From Spirochaetales bacterium (lineage in GTDB: Bacteria > Spirochaetota > Spirochaetia > UBA9216), in NCBI GenBank assembly GCA_016342585.1, contig JAEINK010000028.1, positions 1 to 60,972 of the forward strand: 60,972 nt of DNA. Reading direction: 5' to 3'. The notes under the pieces were generated by a model that saw nothing but the letters and a program-made list of their open reading frames with translations, made no database searches and was not told the origin of the DNA. Shown here in pieces: positions 1-9,098 of this stretch (positions are counted from its first letter, which is position 1; every line of letters begins with the position of its first letter). A program made the position numbers and the translations under genes.

Positions 1-66
1 CCTATCAGCTTGAGCCCCGCAGGCCGGAGAAAACCACTGGTAAACCGGCGGCCTTATAGGAATCGC

Positions 67-2759
67 TCAGTTTAGGTCTATATAACCGAAAATCCCGCCG
101 AGTAGATTATTGAAATCATGGGCGATACCACCAGCCAATAGACCTATAGATTCCAGTTTCGTCGCCCTGTTGATTGCATTCTCAATTTTAAGTTTTTCAG
201 TCATATCCCTGAAGACAAGCACAACTCCGATCGTCATACCGTATTTATCTTTGATCGGCGCTCCGCTATCGGCAATATTGTGTTTGATGCCATCGCGGGA
301 GATCAGTACTGTGTGGTTTGCAGGTTCGATGATATTCCCCGATGAGAGGGCTTTTTCAACCGGACTTTCACAGGGGTTTCCTGTTGTTTCTCTGATTATA
401 TCAAAAACAGTGATAAGCGGCTTGCCTATGGCTTCTTGTTGAGACCAGCCTGAGAGCTTTTCGGCGACTCTATTCATGAGCACCACATTGCCCTCAATGT
501 CCGTCGTTATCACGCCATCACCAATACTGCGTAAAGTAACGGCAAGACGTTCTTTTTCATCGGCTAATTGTTCTTCTGAATCTTTTCGCTCTGTGATGTC
601 AGAACCGATGGCTGTTACCTGCCCATTCTCGTCAGCCTTGGTCCCATACCAGGATATCCATTTATAAGAACCATCTTTACACAGATAGCGATTTTCAAAG
701 AAAGTAACCTCCTTACCTTTTATCTGTTCATTCTTTTCATCAGTTGATATTTGTTGATCATCTGGATGAATTAAATCAATAAATGGTATGGATGTAAACT
801 CTTCAATGGAGTAACCCAGAATCCTTGTTACGGCTTTATTTGCTTCAACAAAATAACCAAGATTTAAATTTGCTTTACAAATAATGCTTGGAGATAGATC
901 GAATGTGTTCTTTAGATTTTCTTCAACCGCACGTATTTTTTCTTCAGCCCTTTTACGTTCGGTAATGTCAATAACTCCGGCAATTGCTCCTTTGTAGTTG
1001 CCAGTCTCATCTAATATTGGTGCACTCACCATGGTACAGAAAATTCGATCACCATTTTTACGTATAAACTCGAAATCATGCTGATCTTTTAATCCTGCTT
1101 TTCGGCGTTCTATATTTTCATTGGCAAGCTTTATACCTGTCTCATCCATGAAATCGAAAAGAGATTTCCCATTCATTTCTTCATACGAATACCCCAATAT
1201 TTTTGCCATACTGGGATTTGCAAAACTGGTTATGTGATCTTTGTCGATAACCCAAATCCCTTCCTGGGCCAGATTAACTAAGTCACGGTATTTTTTCTCG
1301 CTTTCGGAAATTTTTATCTCATTACTTTTACGTTCGGTAATATCGCGTGCTGCAACAACAGAACCAATAATATCACCTTCACTGTTTCGTATGGGTGAGT
1401 AATTGTAACTTCCTATCCAGGTCTCGCCTGTATCTTTGCGTTTCAGAATGTACTCTTTATTTAAACCAGTTTCACCGCCTAGTGCTCTTGGCACGACCCA
1501 CATTTCAAGTGGAACAAATTCTCCATCTGAATCAAATACATCCAAAAAAACAGGATATTCTTTTAATGTTTTTGAACATTCTTCCGTATTATTAAATTTA
1601 TGAAATGTTGCAAACGCTTTGTTGAAATCAATAAAATTTCCTTCCGAATCTGAAATAAAAATAGCGTCACTCATGCTTTCCAGTGCTGCTTTCAGTTTTT
1701 GCTCACTTTCACCCAATGCTTCTTTGGCTAATTTGCTGTCGGTTATGTCTTGAGCTACCCCATACATTTTTGCCGGTTGCCCGGAATCATTAAATATTAT
1801 GTTACCTTTAGCCTGGATAGAGCGTATTCCACCATCATTTCGCCTGACAATACGATGTTCTAGATTATAGGGAGCCTTTCCCTTGAGTGCATCTTGAAAG
1901 GCCTTTTCGACTCTCGGGGTATCCTCAGGATAAGAAATTTTCATCAACTCTTCACGTGTGATACCAGATAATCGACAGCCATGAATACGAAGCCAGTTTT
2001 CAGAAAATGACCATTCATTCTGGATAATGTCCCATTCCCATGCCCCCTGATTGGAAATTTCTTCCGCCTGCTGTAATAAAAATTGGTTCTTTTTCAGTTC
2101 TTCCTCAGCCAGTTTGCGCTCGGAGAGCATCCGTGATTGTTGAATGGAGTTGAAGCTTAGTGTTGAGATCATCCCTGCGAGTTTGGAATAAAATTGCATG
2201 CCGGTGTCCACTTTATCCTTGCTAAAACGGGGTACGCGGTCGAGTGCTGCAAGGTATTCTTTTTCTTTAAAACCGTATTTTTTGGCCTGTTTACGGAAAA
2301 AATCAACATTCGGCTCGGTATTCTCAAGGAAATACTGTCCCATAAAAACATTCCCTACATGTCTCCCCCCGACAATAATAGGTGTAACAATGTCCCACAT
2401 ATGGTTTTTGCACTGGTAAGCCTTAAATTTTCCTTCCGGTACACCCCGGGTGAGGATGGTGTCACTTTCGATGCAGTTTTAAGGGTTTCGGGATTACACC
2501 TGTGGAATTGTGTACAGATATCCTGCCAGCCTACAGCAACGAGCACTTTTCCCGAGACATCGAGTACGGCGCCCAGCATTCCGGTAAGCTGATAAAAACT
2601 ATCCATCATGGAATGTAGCAATTCAATATCAATAATATCGGAAAGTTCGAGGCTGCCAATGTCTACTTCCAGATCTGTAATCGCTTTAAGCTTGTTTTTA
2701 ATGGTGAATTTGCTTTCTTTCAATGCTATTTCCTCCTGTTTACGGTTTGTAATAGCCAT
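67..2759 (-). pseudogene. PocR-multi-PAS sensor histidine kinase, frameshifted and C-terminally truncated
   Basis: The first piece, from ATG at 2759, gives a PocR-type sensory domain (ELLHSMMDSFYQLTGM, then CTQFHRCNPETLK). The frame is lost at a T4 run at 2477-2480 (A4 on the coding strand). Restoring one base continues smoothly into CIESDTILTRGVPEGKF and then MWDIVTPIIVGG of the second frame, so this was one gene. Five PAS modules follow, beginning near GAWEWDIIQNEWSFS, AIFISDSEGNFIDFN, GIWVIDKDHITSFAN, IICKANLNLGYFVEA and GVITTDIEGNVVLMN. The frame ends at 67, straight after the phosphoacceptor H-box (GLLAGGIAHDFNNLLGG). The rest of the dimerisation domain and the whole HATPase domain are missing, so it cannot be a complete kinase. 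PocR domains are known ligand sensors; the ligand here is unknown. No clear Shine-Dalgarno precedes 2759. Confidence 0.85.
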
Positions 2760-3118
2760 TGTCAAAATAAAAAGCTTTATTATTACGCTCTATAATGATC
2801 AATCTCTTTTTTAAAACTGATACCTTCGCCTGAAATTGAGTTTACCTATCAGGATAGGTACAGTTAAAGGTTTCTATATCAGCTGTGAGAATATCAAAGA
2901 CCAAATCATATTTTTCACCTTGTTAACTATAAGACCTGGGGTTGAGTAAAGCAAATTTCTACACAATTCACTATCAATTTATATCATGATAAAGTTCCAG
3001 ATATATACGGCTTCGGACCTGGACACAGCTTCATTTGGATGTGATATTTTAAATTTGAATGAACTCAAGGACCCCTGCGGCCGTTGTAGATTTATCCTAT
3101 CCATGGTAGTTTGCCCTC
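2760..3118. other. Intergenic region between divergent kinase and dbpA
   Basis: This 359-base AT-rich spacer separates the divergent kinase remnant and dbpA. Short open frames inside it lack ribosome-binding sites and resemble nothing. The right end carries the dbpA core promoter. I see no RNA gene, strong terminator or repeat in the remainder. Confidence 0.6.
3084..3112 (+). promoter_or_regulatory. Candidate leaderless promoter of dbpA
   Basis: A TTGTAG -35 (3084-3089) and TAGTTT -10 (3107-3112) are separated by 17 bp. Six bases then lead to the ATG at 3119, so +1 would fall on the start codon. There is no Shine-Dalgarno before the ATG, and a stop codon lies in frame just upstream, so no earlier start is available. 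The hexamers themselves are weak (3 of 6 each); the call rests on geometry shared with other genes here. Confidence 0.45.
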
Positions 3119-4510
3119 ATGAATTCATTCGCAGAACTCCCCTTAACGAAAGAGATGCTCAAGAACCTTGCGGCCCTTGAATATAATACCATGACCCCTA
3201 TTCAGGAGGAGAGTATCCCCCTAATCCTTGAGGGAGGGGATATTTTTGCCCAGGCAAAGACAGGCAGCGGTAAGACCGCCGCTTTTGGAATCGGTCTACT
3301 CCACAGCCTTAATGTTGAACGTTTTCGTGTTCAATCTCTTGTTATATGTCCCACCAGGGAGCTTGCCGAGCAGGTTTCCGATGAGCTCCGCCGGATAGCC
3401 CGGTTTCAACATAATATTAAGATTCTCAAGATCACCGGCGGGATGCCCCAATATAAGCAGGAACATTCCCTTAAGCATCAAGCTCATATTGTCGTCGGTA
3501 CGCCGGGCCGACTGGCACGGCTTTTGAAGCGCGGATCCCTGGATCTTGAAGAGGTCAAAACCATTGTCCTTGATGAGGCCGATAGGATGCTGGACATGGG
3601 TTTTATTGATCAGATAAATGAGATCTTCAGTTATGCCCCCGATGACAGGCAGACCCTCTGTTTTTCGGCGACGTTTCCGGAGGAGATAAAAGACCTGGGG
3701 CGTAAGATTCTGAATAATCCTATAGAGATTACAGTGGAGTCTCACCACTCTGCCGGCGTTATCGAGCAGCATTTTTACAAGTTGTCCCATGATGATAAAT
3801 GTGCCGGGGTCATAACTCTACTAAAAGAACACAACCCTGCTTCAGCCCTGATTTTCTGTAATACAAAAGAGGGCTGCCGAAAGGTTTCCAATGAGTTATT
3901 TCGGGCCGGTGTTCCCTGCCTGGCCCTTCATGGGGATCTTGAACAAAAGGATCGGAATGAAGTCCTTGTTCGTTTCGCCAATGGTTCGAGCCGTGTTCTG
4001 GTTGCAACCGATGTGGCAGCCCGTGGCATCGATATCGATGAACTGGGTGCTGTCATAAATTATGACATGCCCTTTGAAACCGAAACCTATGTCCACCGTA
4101 TCGGCCGGACTGCCCGGGCAGGGAAAGAGGGAATGGCCTTTTCCTTGATGAAACCCAGCGAGGGTTTTCGGCTTGAGGGGATAAATGAATTTACACACAA
4201 TAGTTTTAAATCCGAAAAGCTTGAGATAGAGGGCGGCTCTTCAAATTCTGATCTTTATCTTGATCTGGAGTCGGCCATGGTGACCCTCTCAATAAACGGC
4301 GGCCGTAAAAACAAAGTGAGCCCCGGAGATATCCTCGGGGCATTGACAGTTCCTGATGGAATTCCCGGCTCCGATGTGGGAAAGATTGATCGACAGGATT
4401 TCATTACCTTTGTAGCGGTGAAGAGGGAGGCAGCTGATAAAGCCCTGTCACTCCTTTCTAAGGGGAATATCAAGGGCCGGCAGTTTAAAGCCATGCTTCA
4501 TGATCGATAA
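3119..4510 (+). CDS. dbpA: ATP-dependent RNA helicase DbpA
   Basis: A DEAD-box RNA helicase of 463 residues, the usual DbpA length. Visible motifs: Q-motif region TPIQEESIPLIL (about 27-38), Walker A AKTGSGKT, PTRELAEQ, TPGRL, LDEADRML, SATFPEE, then the second RecA lobe with VATDVAARGID and HRIGRTARAG. The last 80 or so residues form the DbpA C-terminal domain (VTLSINGGRKNKVSPGDILGAL ... IDRQDFITFVAV), which in the family binds hairpin 92 of 23S rRNA and targets the enzyme to 50S subunit assembly. The start is the first ATG after an in-frame stop and has no Shine-Dalgarno; see the promoter entry. It converges on the aminotransferase gene 25 bp downstream. Confidence 0.92.
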   Translation: MNSFAELPLTKEMLKNLAALEYNTMTPIQEESIPLILEGGDIFAQAKTGSGKTAAFGIGLLHSLNVERFRVQSLVICPTRELAEQVSDELRRIARFQHNIKILKITGGMPQYKQEHSLKHQAHIVVGTPGRLARLLKRGSLDLEEVKTIVLDEADRMLDMGFIDQINEIFSYAPDDRQTLCFSATFPEEIKDLGRKILNNPIEITVESHHSAGVIEQHFYKLSHDDKCAGVITLLKEHNPASALIFCNTKEGCRKVSNELFRAGVPCLALHGDLEQKDRNEVLVRFANGSSRVLVATDVAARGIDIDELGAVINYDMPFETETYVHRIGRTARAGKEGMAFSLMKPSEGFRLEGINEFTHNSFKSEKLEIEGGSSNSDLYLDLESAMVTLSINGGRKNKVSPGDILGALTVPDGIPGSDVGKIDRQDFITFVAVKREAADKALSLLSKGNIKGRQFKAMLHDR

Positions 4511-4535
4511 AGCATGGTTCAGGGGAGCGTTTCTA

Positions 4536-5384
4536 TCATTTTATTAGATCCTGAAAAAGCTTTCGCAATTTTCCTGAAACAGGACCTGCTGTTCCTTCAC
4601 CGATTTTCCTCCCATCAATCTCGGTAACAGGGATGATCTCGGCACCGCTTCCGGTAAGGAATACCTCCTCGGCAAGATAGAGATCTGTCCTGTTGTAGAC
4701 TCCCTCTTCGACGGGAATTCCCGCATCGGCCGCAAGTTCCATAATGGTCGCCCGGGTAATTCCTTCGAGGATTCCCAAGTGGGCGGCTGGTGTTTTAAGT
4801 ACACCTTTTGAATATATAAAGATATTATCAGCCGTACATTCAGCTATGTATCCTTCCCTTGTAAGCATTACCGCTTCGGGGCAGCCTGCTCTGGTAGCCT
4901 CCATTTTGGCCATGATATTTGTCAGGTAGTTAAGGCTTTTTACTCGCGGATCGAATACGTCCCCGGGCAACCGTCTGGTGGCGGCGGTCACAATAGGTAT
5001 ACCTGCTGTATACAGCTCTTCAGGATATAGTTGAATACCGTCCACGATCACCACAACACTGGCTTTTGGGCATTTTGCGGGATCTATCCCGAGGGTACCT
5101 GCTCCTCTTGTAACCAGGAGCCTTATGTAACCATCCCTGCGATCATTGGCGGCTACCGTTTCAAGAACAATGGCGGCAAGTGCCTCTCGGCTGTAAGGAA
5201 TTTCAAGGTTCAGGACATGGGCTCCCTGATAGAGTCTTTCCATGTGTTCTTCCAGTTTGAACACCTTCCCTGAGTAGATCCTCATGCCTTCAAAGAGACC
5301 GTCTCCATAGAGAAGACCATGATCCCATACGGAAATTTTGGCCTCCTCCTTGTTTACTAATTTTCCATCAAGCCATACTTTCAT
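4536..5384 (-). CDS. ilvE: Class IV PLP aminotransferase, branched-chain amino acid aminotransferase type
   Basis: A fold-type IV aminotransferase of 282 residues. The N-terminus WLDGKLVNKEEAKISVWDHGLLYGDGLFEG and the stretch VKSLNYLTNIMAKMEA (catalytic lysine at VKSLNYL) are family hallmarks, as are ECTADNIFI and FLTGSGAEIIPVTEIDG. It would move amino groups between branched-chain amino acids and 2-oxoglutarate, the last step of Val/Ile/Leu synthesis. D-amino-acid transaminase and aminodeoxychorismate lyase share the fold, but the sequence reads closest to IlvE. A GAGGAGG Shine-Dalgarno precedes the ATG, and the first four bases overlap the end of the upstream TrmB-like gene (ATGA), so the two are co-translated. 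Confidence 0.82.
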   Translation of the reverse strand: MKVWLDGKLVNKEEAKISVWDHGLLYGDGLFEGMRIYSGKVFKLEEHMERLYQGAHVLNLEIPYSREALAAIVLETVAANDRRDGYIRLLVTRGAGTLGIDPAKCPKASVVVIVDGIQLYPEELYTAGIPIVTAATRRLPGDVFDPRVKSLNYLTNIMAKMEATRAGCPEAVMLTREGYIAECTADNIFIYSKGVLKTPAAHLGILEGITRATIMELAADAGIPVEEGVYNRTDLYLAEEVFLTGSGAEIIPVTEIDGRKIGEGTAGPVSGKLRKLFQDLIK

Positions 5385-6190
5385 CTTATTTCCTCCTCAT
5401 CGGTAAATATATCTCGCAGTTTTTTATACCCCGGGCCGAATGTGTCCAGGAGAAGCTTATCGAATCGTCGAACAATCTTCATTATGTAGATATCATGTTT
5501 GATATAATCCTCTGCCAGGAGGATGAACCCCGGATCCCTGCTGAAGGCCCCTGTTACATCCCTCCTGCCCCGGATCGTTCCTGTAATTGCTGTTTTACTG
5601 TCCACTACCAGGGCGAACCCCCGGCCGCCCCTTTCGTTATAGAGGGTGTCCTTTATGGGGTGGGGGAATACCTGGCCCGGACCATCCGCATCCCCTCCAA
5701 AAAGAACCACGGCTGTTTTAACACCTGAGGTCACCTTCTCCTGCAGGAAGGGTTTCACCATATCCAGCTCTTCCACCCAGAGAGAGATAAGGATAGAGCT
5801 TTCACCTTCGGCGATTAATCTTTCTGCCTTTTCAATGAATGACGCATATTCGTGGATATTCCAGATATAATTATCCTCTTCCTGCTTCTCTTTTTTGAGG
5901 TTCTCTGCCAGGGTGTCCAGGGTCTGATTTATATGGAACCGGTAATTTTCTACTAAATCCTTGGGATCAATGGGGGCGAATTTCTTCTTCGCTCCGTCAG
6001 GAACTTCCAATAGAATTTCCTGGGTCGATAGTTTATCTATCACCCCATACACTTTGGATGAGGGAATCCCCGCCCGTTTTGCGGCCTCGTAGGCTGTCAG
6101 GGGAGACTCTTTCAGGAGGGTCGTATAGATTTTTCCCTCATATTCGGAGAGGCCAAGCTCTTTCAATTGTTCAATTATATTAACTACCAT
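5381..6190 (-). CDS. TrmB-family transcriptional regulator
   Basis: A 269-residue regulator with an N-terminal winged helix of TrmB type (MVVNIIEQLKELGLSEYEGK, then YEAAKRAGIPSSKVYGVIDKL; about residues 1-75) and a C-terminal TrmB-like effector region with a PLD-like fold (about 100-265; SILISLWVEELDMVKPF). TrmB proteins usually sense sugars or other metabolites. The ATG at 6190 is chosen because the protein then begins exactly as TrmB helix 1. The longer frame starts at a TTG (6226) that is part of the -35 box. No Shine-Dalgarno exists; the promoter places +1 at or one base before the ATG. It is followed by ilvE with a 4-base overlap, so it may control amino-acid metabolism and itself. Confidence 0.85.
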   Translation of the reverse strand: MVVNIIEQLKELGLSEYEGKIYTTLLKESPLTAYEAAKRAGIPSSKVYGVIDKLSTQEILLEVPDGAKKKFAPIDPKDLVENYRFHINQTLDTLAENLKKEKQEEDNYIWNIHEYASFIEKAERLIAEGESSILISLWVEELDMVKPFLQEKVTSGVKTAVVLFGGDADGPGQVFPHPIKDTLYNERGGRGFALVVDSKTAITGTIRGRRDVTGAFSRDPGFILLAEDYIKHDIYIMKIVRRFDKLLLDTFGPGYKKLRDIFTDEEEIR

Positions 6191-6204
6191 GGTAGTTAAT
6201 ATAA
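6175..6204. promoter_or_regulatory. Perfect 30-bp palindrome over TrmB-like gene start (candidate operator)
   Basis: Positions 6175-6204 form a perfect inverted repeat with no spacer, centred between 6189 and 6190 (core TAACTACCATGGTAGTTA). Every one of the 15 pairs matches. It contains the -10 hexamer and the start codon of the TrmB-like gene, so a bound dimer would block both transcription and initiation. Autoregulation by the encoded protein is the simplest reading. Confidence 0.7.
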
Positions 6205-6226
6205 AATAGAGGTGAAAAAATGTCAA
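6198..6226 (-). promoter_or_regulatory. Strong promoter of TrmB-like gene and ilvE, leaderless
   Basis: On the minus strand TTGACA (6226-6221) is followed after 17 bp by TATATT (6203-6198), then 7 bases to the ATG at 6190. The -35 is a full consensus match and the -10 matches at five of six. The predicted +1 is 6190-6191, so the mRNA would begin at its start codon. Confidence 0.75.
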
Positions 6227-6283
6227 GATTTTTTACAGAAAAGTAATTTTCATGAGTTTACGCTTTGGGGCACTCAGTGGATC

Positions 6284-8164
6284 CTATGATAATTTTGCTT
6301 CCCACTGACTATATAGTTTATCCAGGCGGGATCCTAATTTTTCAAGTTTTACTGTGAGTTTCAATCCTTCCTGTTCCCTGTTTTCAGCCAGGGCCTTTTT
6401 GATCAGCCGCTCAAGATCAAGTTTTTCGGTTTCGGCCTCTTCTATCCTTCTCTCGATAGCATGAGAGTCGGACTGGCTGATTCTCTCATCTGCCGCTTTC
6501 TTTTCTCTTCCTCTTGATGTGAGTGAACCCGAAAGGCGGGGTAGGCTGGGGTATCGTATTTTGAAATAGTCTGAAAAGTTCCCGTCAAAGGATTCGAATT
6601 TCATGTTCCGAATCTCTATAACCCGGGACACTAACTTGTCCAGAAAGAACCTGTCGTGGGATACGATGAGCAGAGTTCCTTTATAGTTCTTAAGGGCCTC
6701 TTCGATCACTTCCCTGCTGTATATATCCATGTGATTTGTCGGTTCATCCAAAATGAGGAAATTGGATTTATTATACATGATCCTGGCTAACTGAAGCCTG
6801 TTTGTTTCTCCTCCCGAGAGAACCTTAACAGGTTTTTCCATCTCTTCCCAGGTGAACCCGAAGTTGTCGGCTATCTTGAATGCACCATCCGCCGAAAGGG
6901 GGCCCCAGGTCCTGATCTCATCACCTATTGTGCCATCGGCAGTGTTGAACTGTGGCTGCTGGCTCAGATAGCCTATATGCTGGCTGGGACCGATTCGTAT
7001 TCCCTTGTTGTTCCAGTCTCCTTCGGAGAGGAGTGTTTTTAGAAAGGTCGATTTCCCGCAGCCGTTGGGGCCGATAAGGGCGATCCTCTCTCCGCAGCTG
7101 ATATCCATCTTTCCCTTTTCAAATAGTTTTTTTTCACCGAACCCAAAGCTGAACTCTCTGACTTCTATGGCAATTTTAGACTTTGAGAACTCGGTACCAA
7201 AATTGATTTTAAGTTTGGTCTCGGGTGCCCCGGGTTTTTCACTGAATTTGTCTTTTAGCTCTGTGAGTTTTCGCTCGGCGGCCCCTAACTGGTTCATCAC
7301 AGTCGCTGGAGGGTTATATTGGGATTGGGCAATGCCCTGGAGTTCTTTCACCTTCCTTGTGAGTTCATCGATCTCCCTTCGTCCTGCCTTGTAGGCTGCC
7401 TGGGCAGTAAGGAGATCCCGCATTTTATTGCGCTTGTAATCCGAGTAATTCCCCGTATGGAGGGTGAGTTTTCCCTCCTCAAGTTCCATGATATTCGGGC
7501 AGGTCTTATCCAGGAGGTACCTGTTATGTGAGATAATGAGGACTGAATTCCGGTAAGATGCCAGAAAGGATTCAAGCCAGGCGAGACCCAGATAATCGAG
7601 GTGATTCCCCGGTTCATCAAGAATCAGGAGTTCAGGATCCGGCAGGATAGCCCGGGCGAAAAATACAAGGCTTCGCTCTCCTCCCGAAAGGCTCTCCATG
7701 GTCTGATCGAGGGGGTTGTCCATGCCCAGCCTTTGCAGGAGAGCCTCCCCCTTTTCAAGGGCTGAGTATCCACCACGTTCTTCAAACTTTTCCATCTCCT
7801 TCTGATAGGCGGCAAGGAGCCATTCCAGACACTCCCCTTTTTTTTTGCCCATCTCCTCTTCAAGGTGTGAAAGTGTTTTGGTGATGGGCGTGATGTCCGA
7901 GAGGAGAAAATCCTCTATTGTTTGATTCGCTTTGAACCTGGGCTGCTGGGGAAGATAACCGGTTGTAAGGGCAGGTTTTCGAAGGAGGATCCCTTTGTCA
8001 GACTGAAGTTCTCCCAGGAGTAGTCTGATCAGGGTCGTTTTCCCTGAACCGTTGGGACCAATTAAACCATAGCGTGTTGATTCCATCAGTCTGAATCGGG
8101 CGTCGATCAGTATATCCTTAAGCCCGTTATGCAGATTGAGATTTTCCGCTTTTATAAGATCCAT
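6284..8164 (-). CDS. ABC-F family ATP-binding protein
   Basis: A soluble 626-residue protein with two ABC ATPase cassettes and no membrane segments, the ABC-F layout. Cassette 1: Walker A GPNGSGKTT, signature LSGGE, Walker B LILDEPGNHLD. A charged linker (about 240-320) follows, then cassette 2: GPNGCGKST, LSGGETNRLQLARI, LILDEPTNHMD and the SHDRFFLD switch. The C-terminal 70 residues are a charged coiled coil (ERRIEEAETEKLDLERLI). ABC-F proteins act at the ribosomal E site in translation or antibiotic protection; I cannot assign the subfamily. The Gly in DEPGNHLD, where Thr is usual, is a small deviation. The ATG has a distant GAGGAA element upstream. Confidence 0.88.
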   Translation of the reverse strand: MDLIKAENLNLHNGLKDILIDARFRLMESTRYGLIGPNGSGKTTLIRLLLGELQSDKGILLRKPALTTGYLPQQPRFKANQTIEDFLLSDITPITKTLSHLEEEMGKKKGECLEWLLAAYQKEMEKFEERGGYSALEKGEALLQRLGMDNPLDQTMESLSGGERSLVFFARAILPDPELLILDEPGNHLDYLGLAWLESFLASYRNSVLIISHNRYLLDKTCPNIMELEEGKLTLHTGNYSDYKRNKMRDLLTAQAAYKAGRREIDELTRKVKELQGIAQSQYNPPATVMNQLGAAERKLTELKDKFSEKPGAPETKLKINFGTEFSKSKIAIEVREFSFGFGEKKLFEKGKMDISCGERIALIGPNGCGKSTFLKTLLSEGDWNNKGIRIGPSQHIGYLSQQPQFNTADGTIGDEIRTWGPLSADGAFKIADNFGFTWEEMEKPVKVLSGGETNRLQLARIMYNKSNFLILDEPTNHMDIYSREVIEEALKNYKGTLLIVSHDRFFLDKLVSRVIEIRNMKFESFDGNFSDYFKIRYPSLPRLSGSLTSRGREKKAADERISQSDSHAIERRIEEAETEKLDLERLIKKALAENREQEGLKLTVKLEKLGSRLDKLYSQWEAKLS

Positions 8165-8286
8165 CGAATTTCGTTCCTCACGAGCCTAATTTTAACATAG
8201 CTTAAAAAAAGTTAAAATGGAGGCTTAATTTAAAATTTGATTATTAATAGAAAAGGACGGTATATTGTTTTTATACGGAGTACTCA

Positions 8287-9081
8287 ATGAAGATTTTTTT
8301 TATCCTGATGTTTACCTGTTTCCTCTTTTCCGGGCCATTATCTGCCCAGGAGCTCGATAGTTTTGAAGACTCCTTTCTGGAGAGTTCCGAAGAAGAAGAG
8401 AAGGGAGGGACGGAGGATGCTGAAAATGAAGACGGGTATGAAGATGATGAAGAGTCCGAGGGCTTAGCTGAACTCCTTCTTGAGTTGTTTGTACGTCTGA
8501 CCTGGTATGCGGTTGCCTATGGCGGCAGCTATAGCAATGATCGGGTGGATCCTCCGAATTACAGTGATTACTACATCAGGCCGAGGAGGACCGGGGAACC
8601 CCTGATCCCGATTTTCAGGTCTGACACAAGTTTTGGAATTATCGATCCCGAACTTTATGCCGCGGATCAGAGGTTTGAGGTGGGGTATGGGGCGATTGGG
8701 TTCACCGGACGTTATACCCTCTTTTTTGAAACCGACAGGATTTCAAACCTTCACCTCTGGGAAACGTATATTCACTACAGGATGTCTTTGGGAAATGCTC
8801 TTGAGGTGAGTCCCGGATTTGGAGCCTTCGGCATGGAGGGGAAGGCTGAATATAAGGGTTTTTCCCTCTCTCTTCCTGTTAAAATGTATGTCCCCGATGC
8901 TTTTGCTCTGGAAGCGATTACCGCCTTCAATTTCTATCCAACAGAGGTTGTGGGAACAGATTTCGATATTTCACTGATGCTGGATCTTGGCCGAATCTAC
9001 CCGAAAGCGGGATATCGGATATATGGTACGGGGACCTCTTTCCTTGAAACCTTCTATTTGGGATGCAGTTTTATCTATTAG
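8287..9081 (+). CDS. Exported acidic protein, probable outer-membrane beta-barrel, function unknown
   Basis: 264 residues with a signal peptide (MKIFFILMFTCFLFSGPLSAQ). An extremely acidic segment follows (about 22-60, mostly Glu/Asp, e.g. SSEEEEKGGTEDAENEDG). The rest is rich in alternating aromatic and polar residues (YGAIGFTGRYTLFFETD, HLWETYIHYRMSLG) and ends in FYLGCSFIY, as expected for beta-strands of a small barrel with an aromatic C-terminal residue. A CGGAG Shine-Dalgarno lies 7 bases before the ATG. I do not recognise the family. It stands alone between the divergent ABC-F gene and the convergent nitroreductase. Confidence 0.7.
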   Translation: MKIFFILMFTCFLFSGPLSAQELDSFEDSFLESSEEEEKGGTEDAENEDGYEDDEESEGLAELLLELFVRLTWYAVAYGGSYSNDRVDPPNYSDYYIRPRRTGEPLIPIFRSDTSFGIIDPELYAADQRFEVGYGAIGFTGRYTLFFETDRISNLHLWETYIHYRMSLGNALEVSPGFGAFGMEGKAEYKGFSLSLPVKMYVPDAFALEAITAFNFYPTEVVGTDFDISLMLDLGRIYPKAGYRIYGTGTSFLETFYLGCSFIY

Positions 9082-9098
9082 ATTTTCCCATGCAACAT

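Noticed and set aside
2986..3180. 64-residue frame overlapping the dbpA start
   Set aside because: No ribosome-binding site, overlaps the DbpA N-terminus in another frame, no family features.
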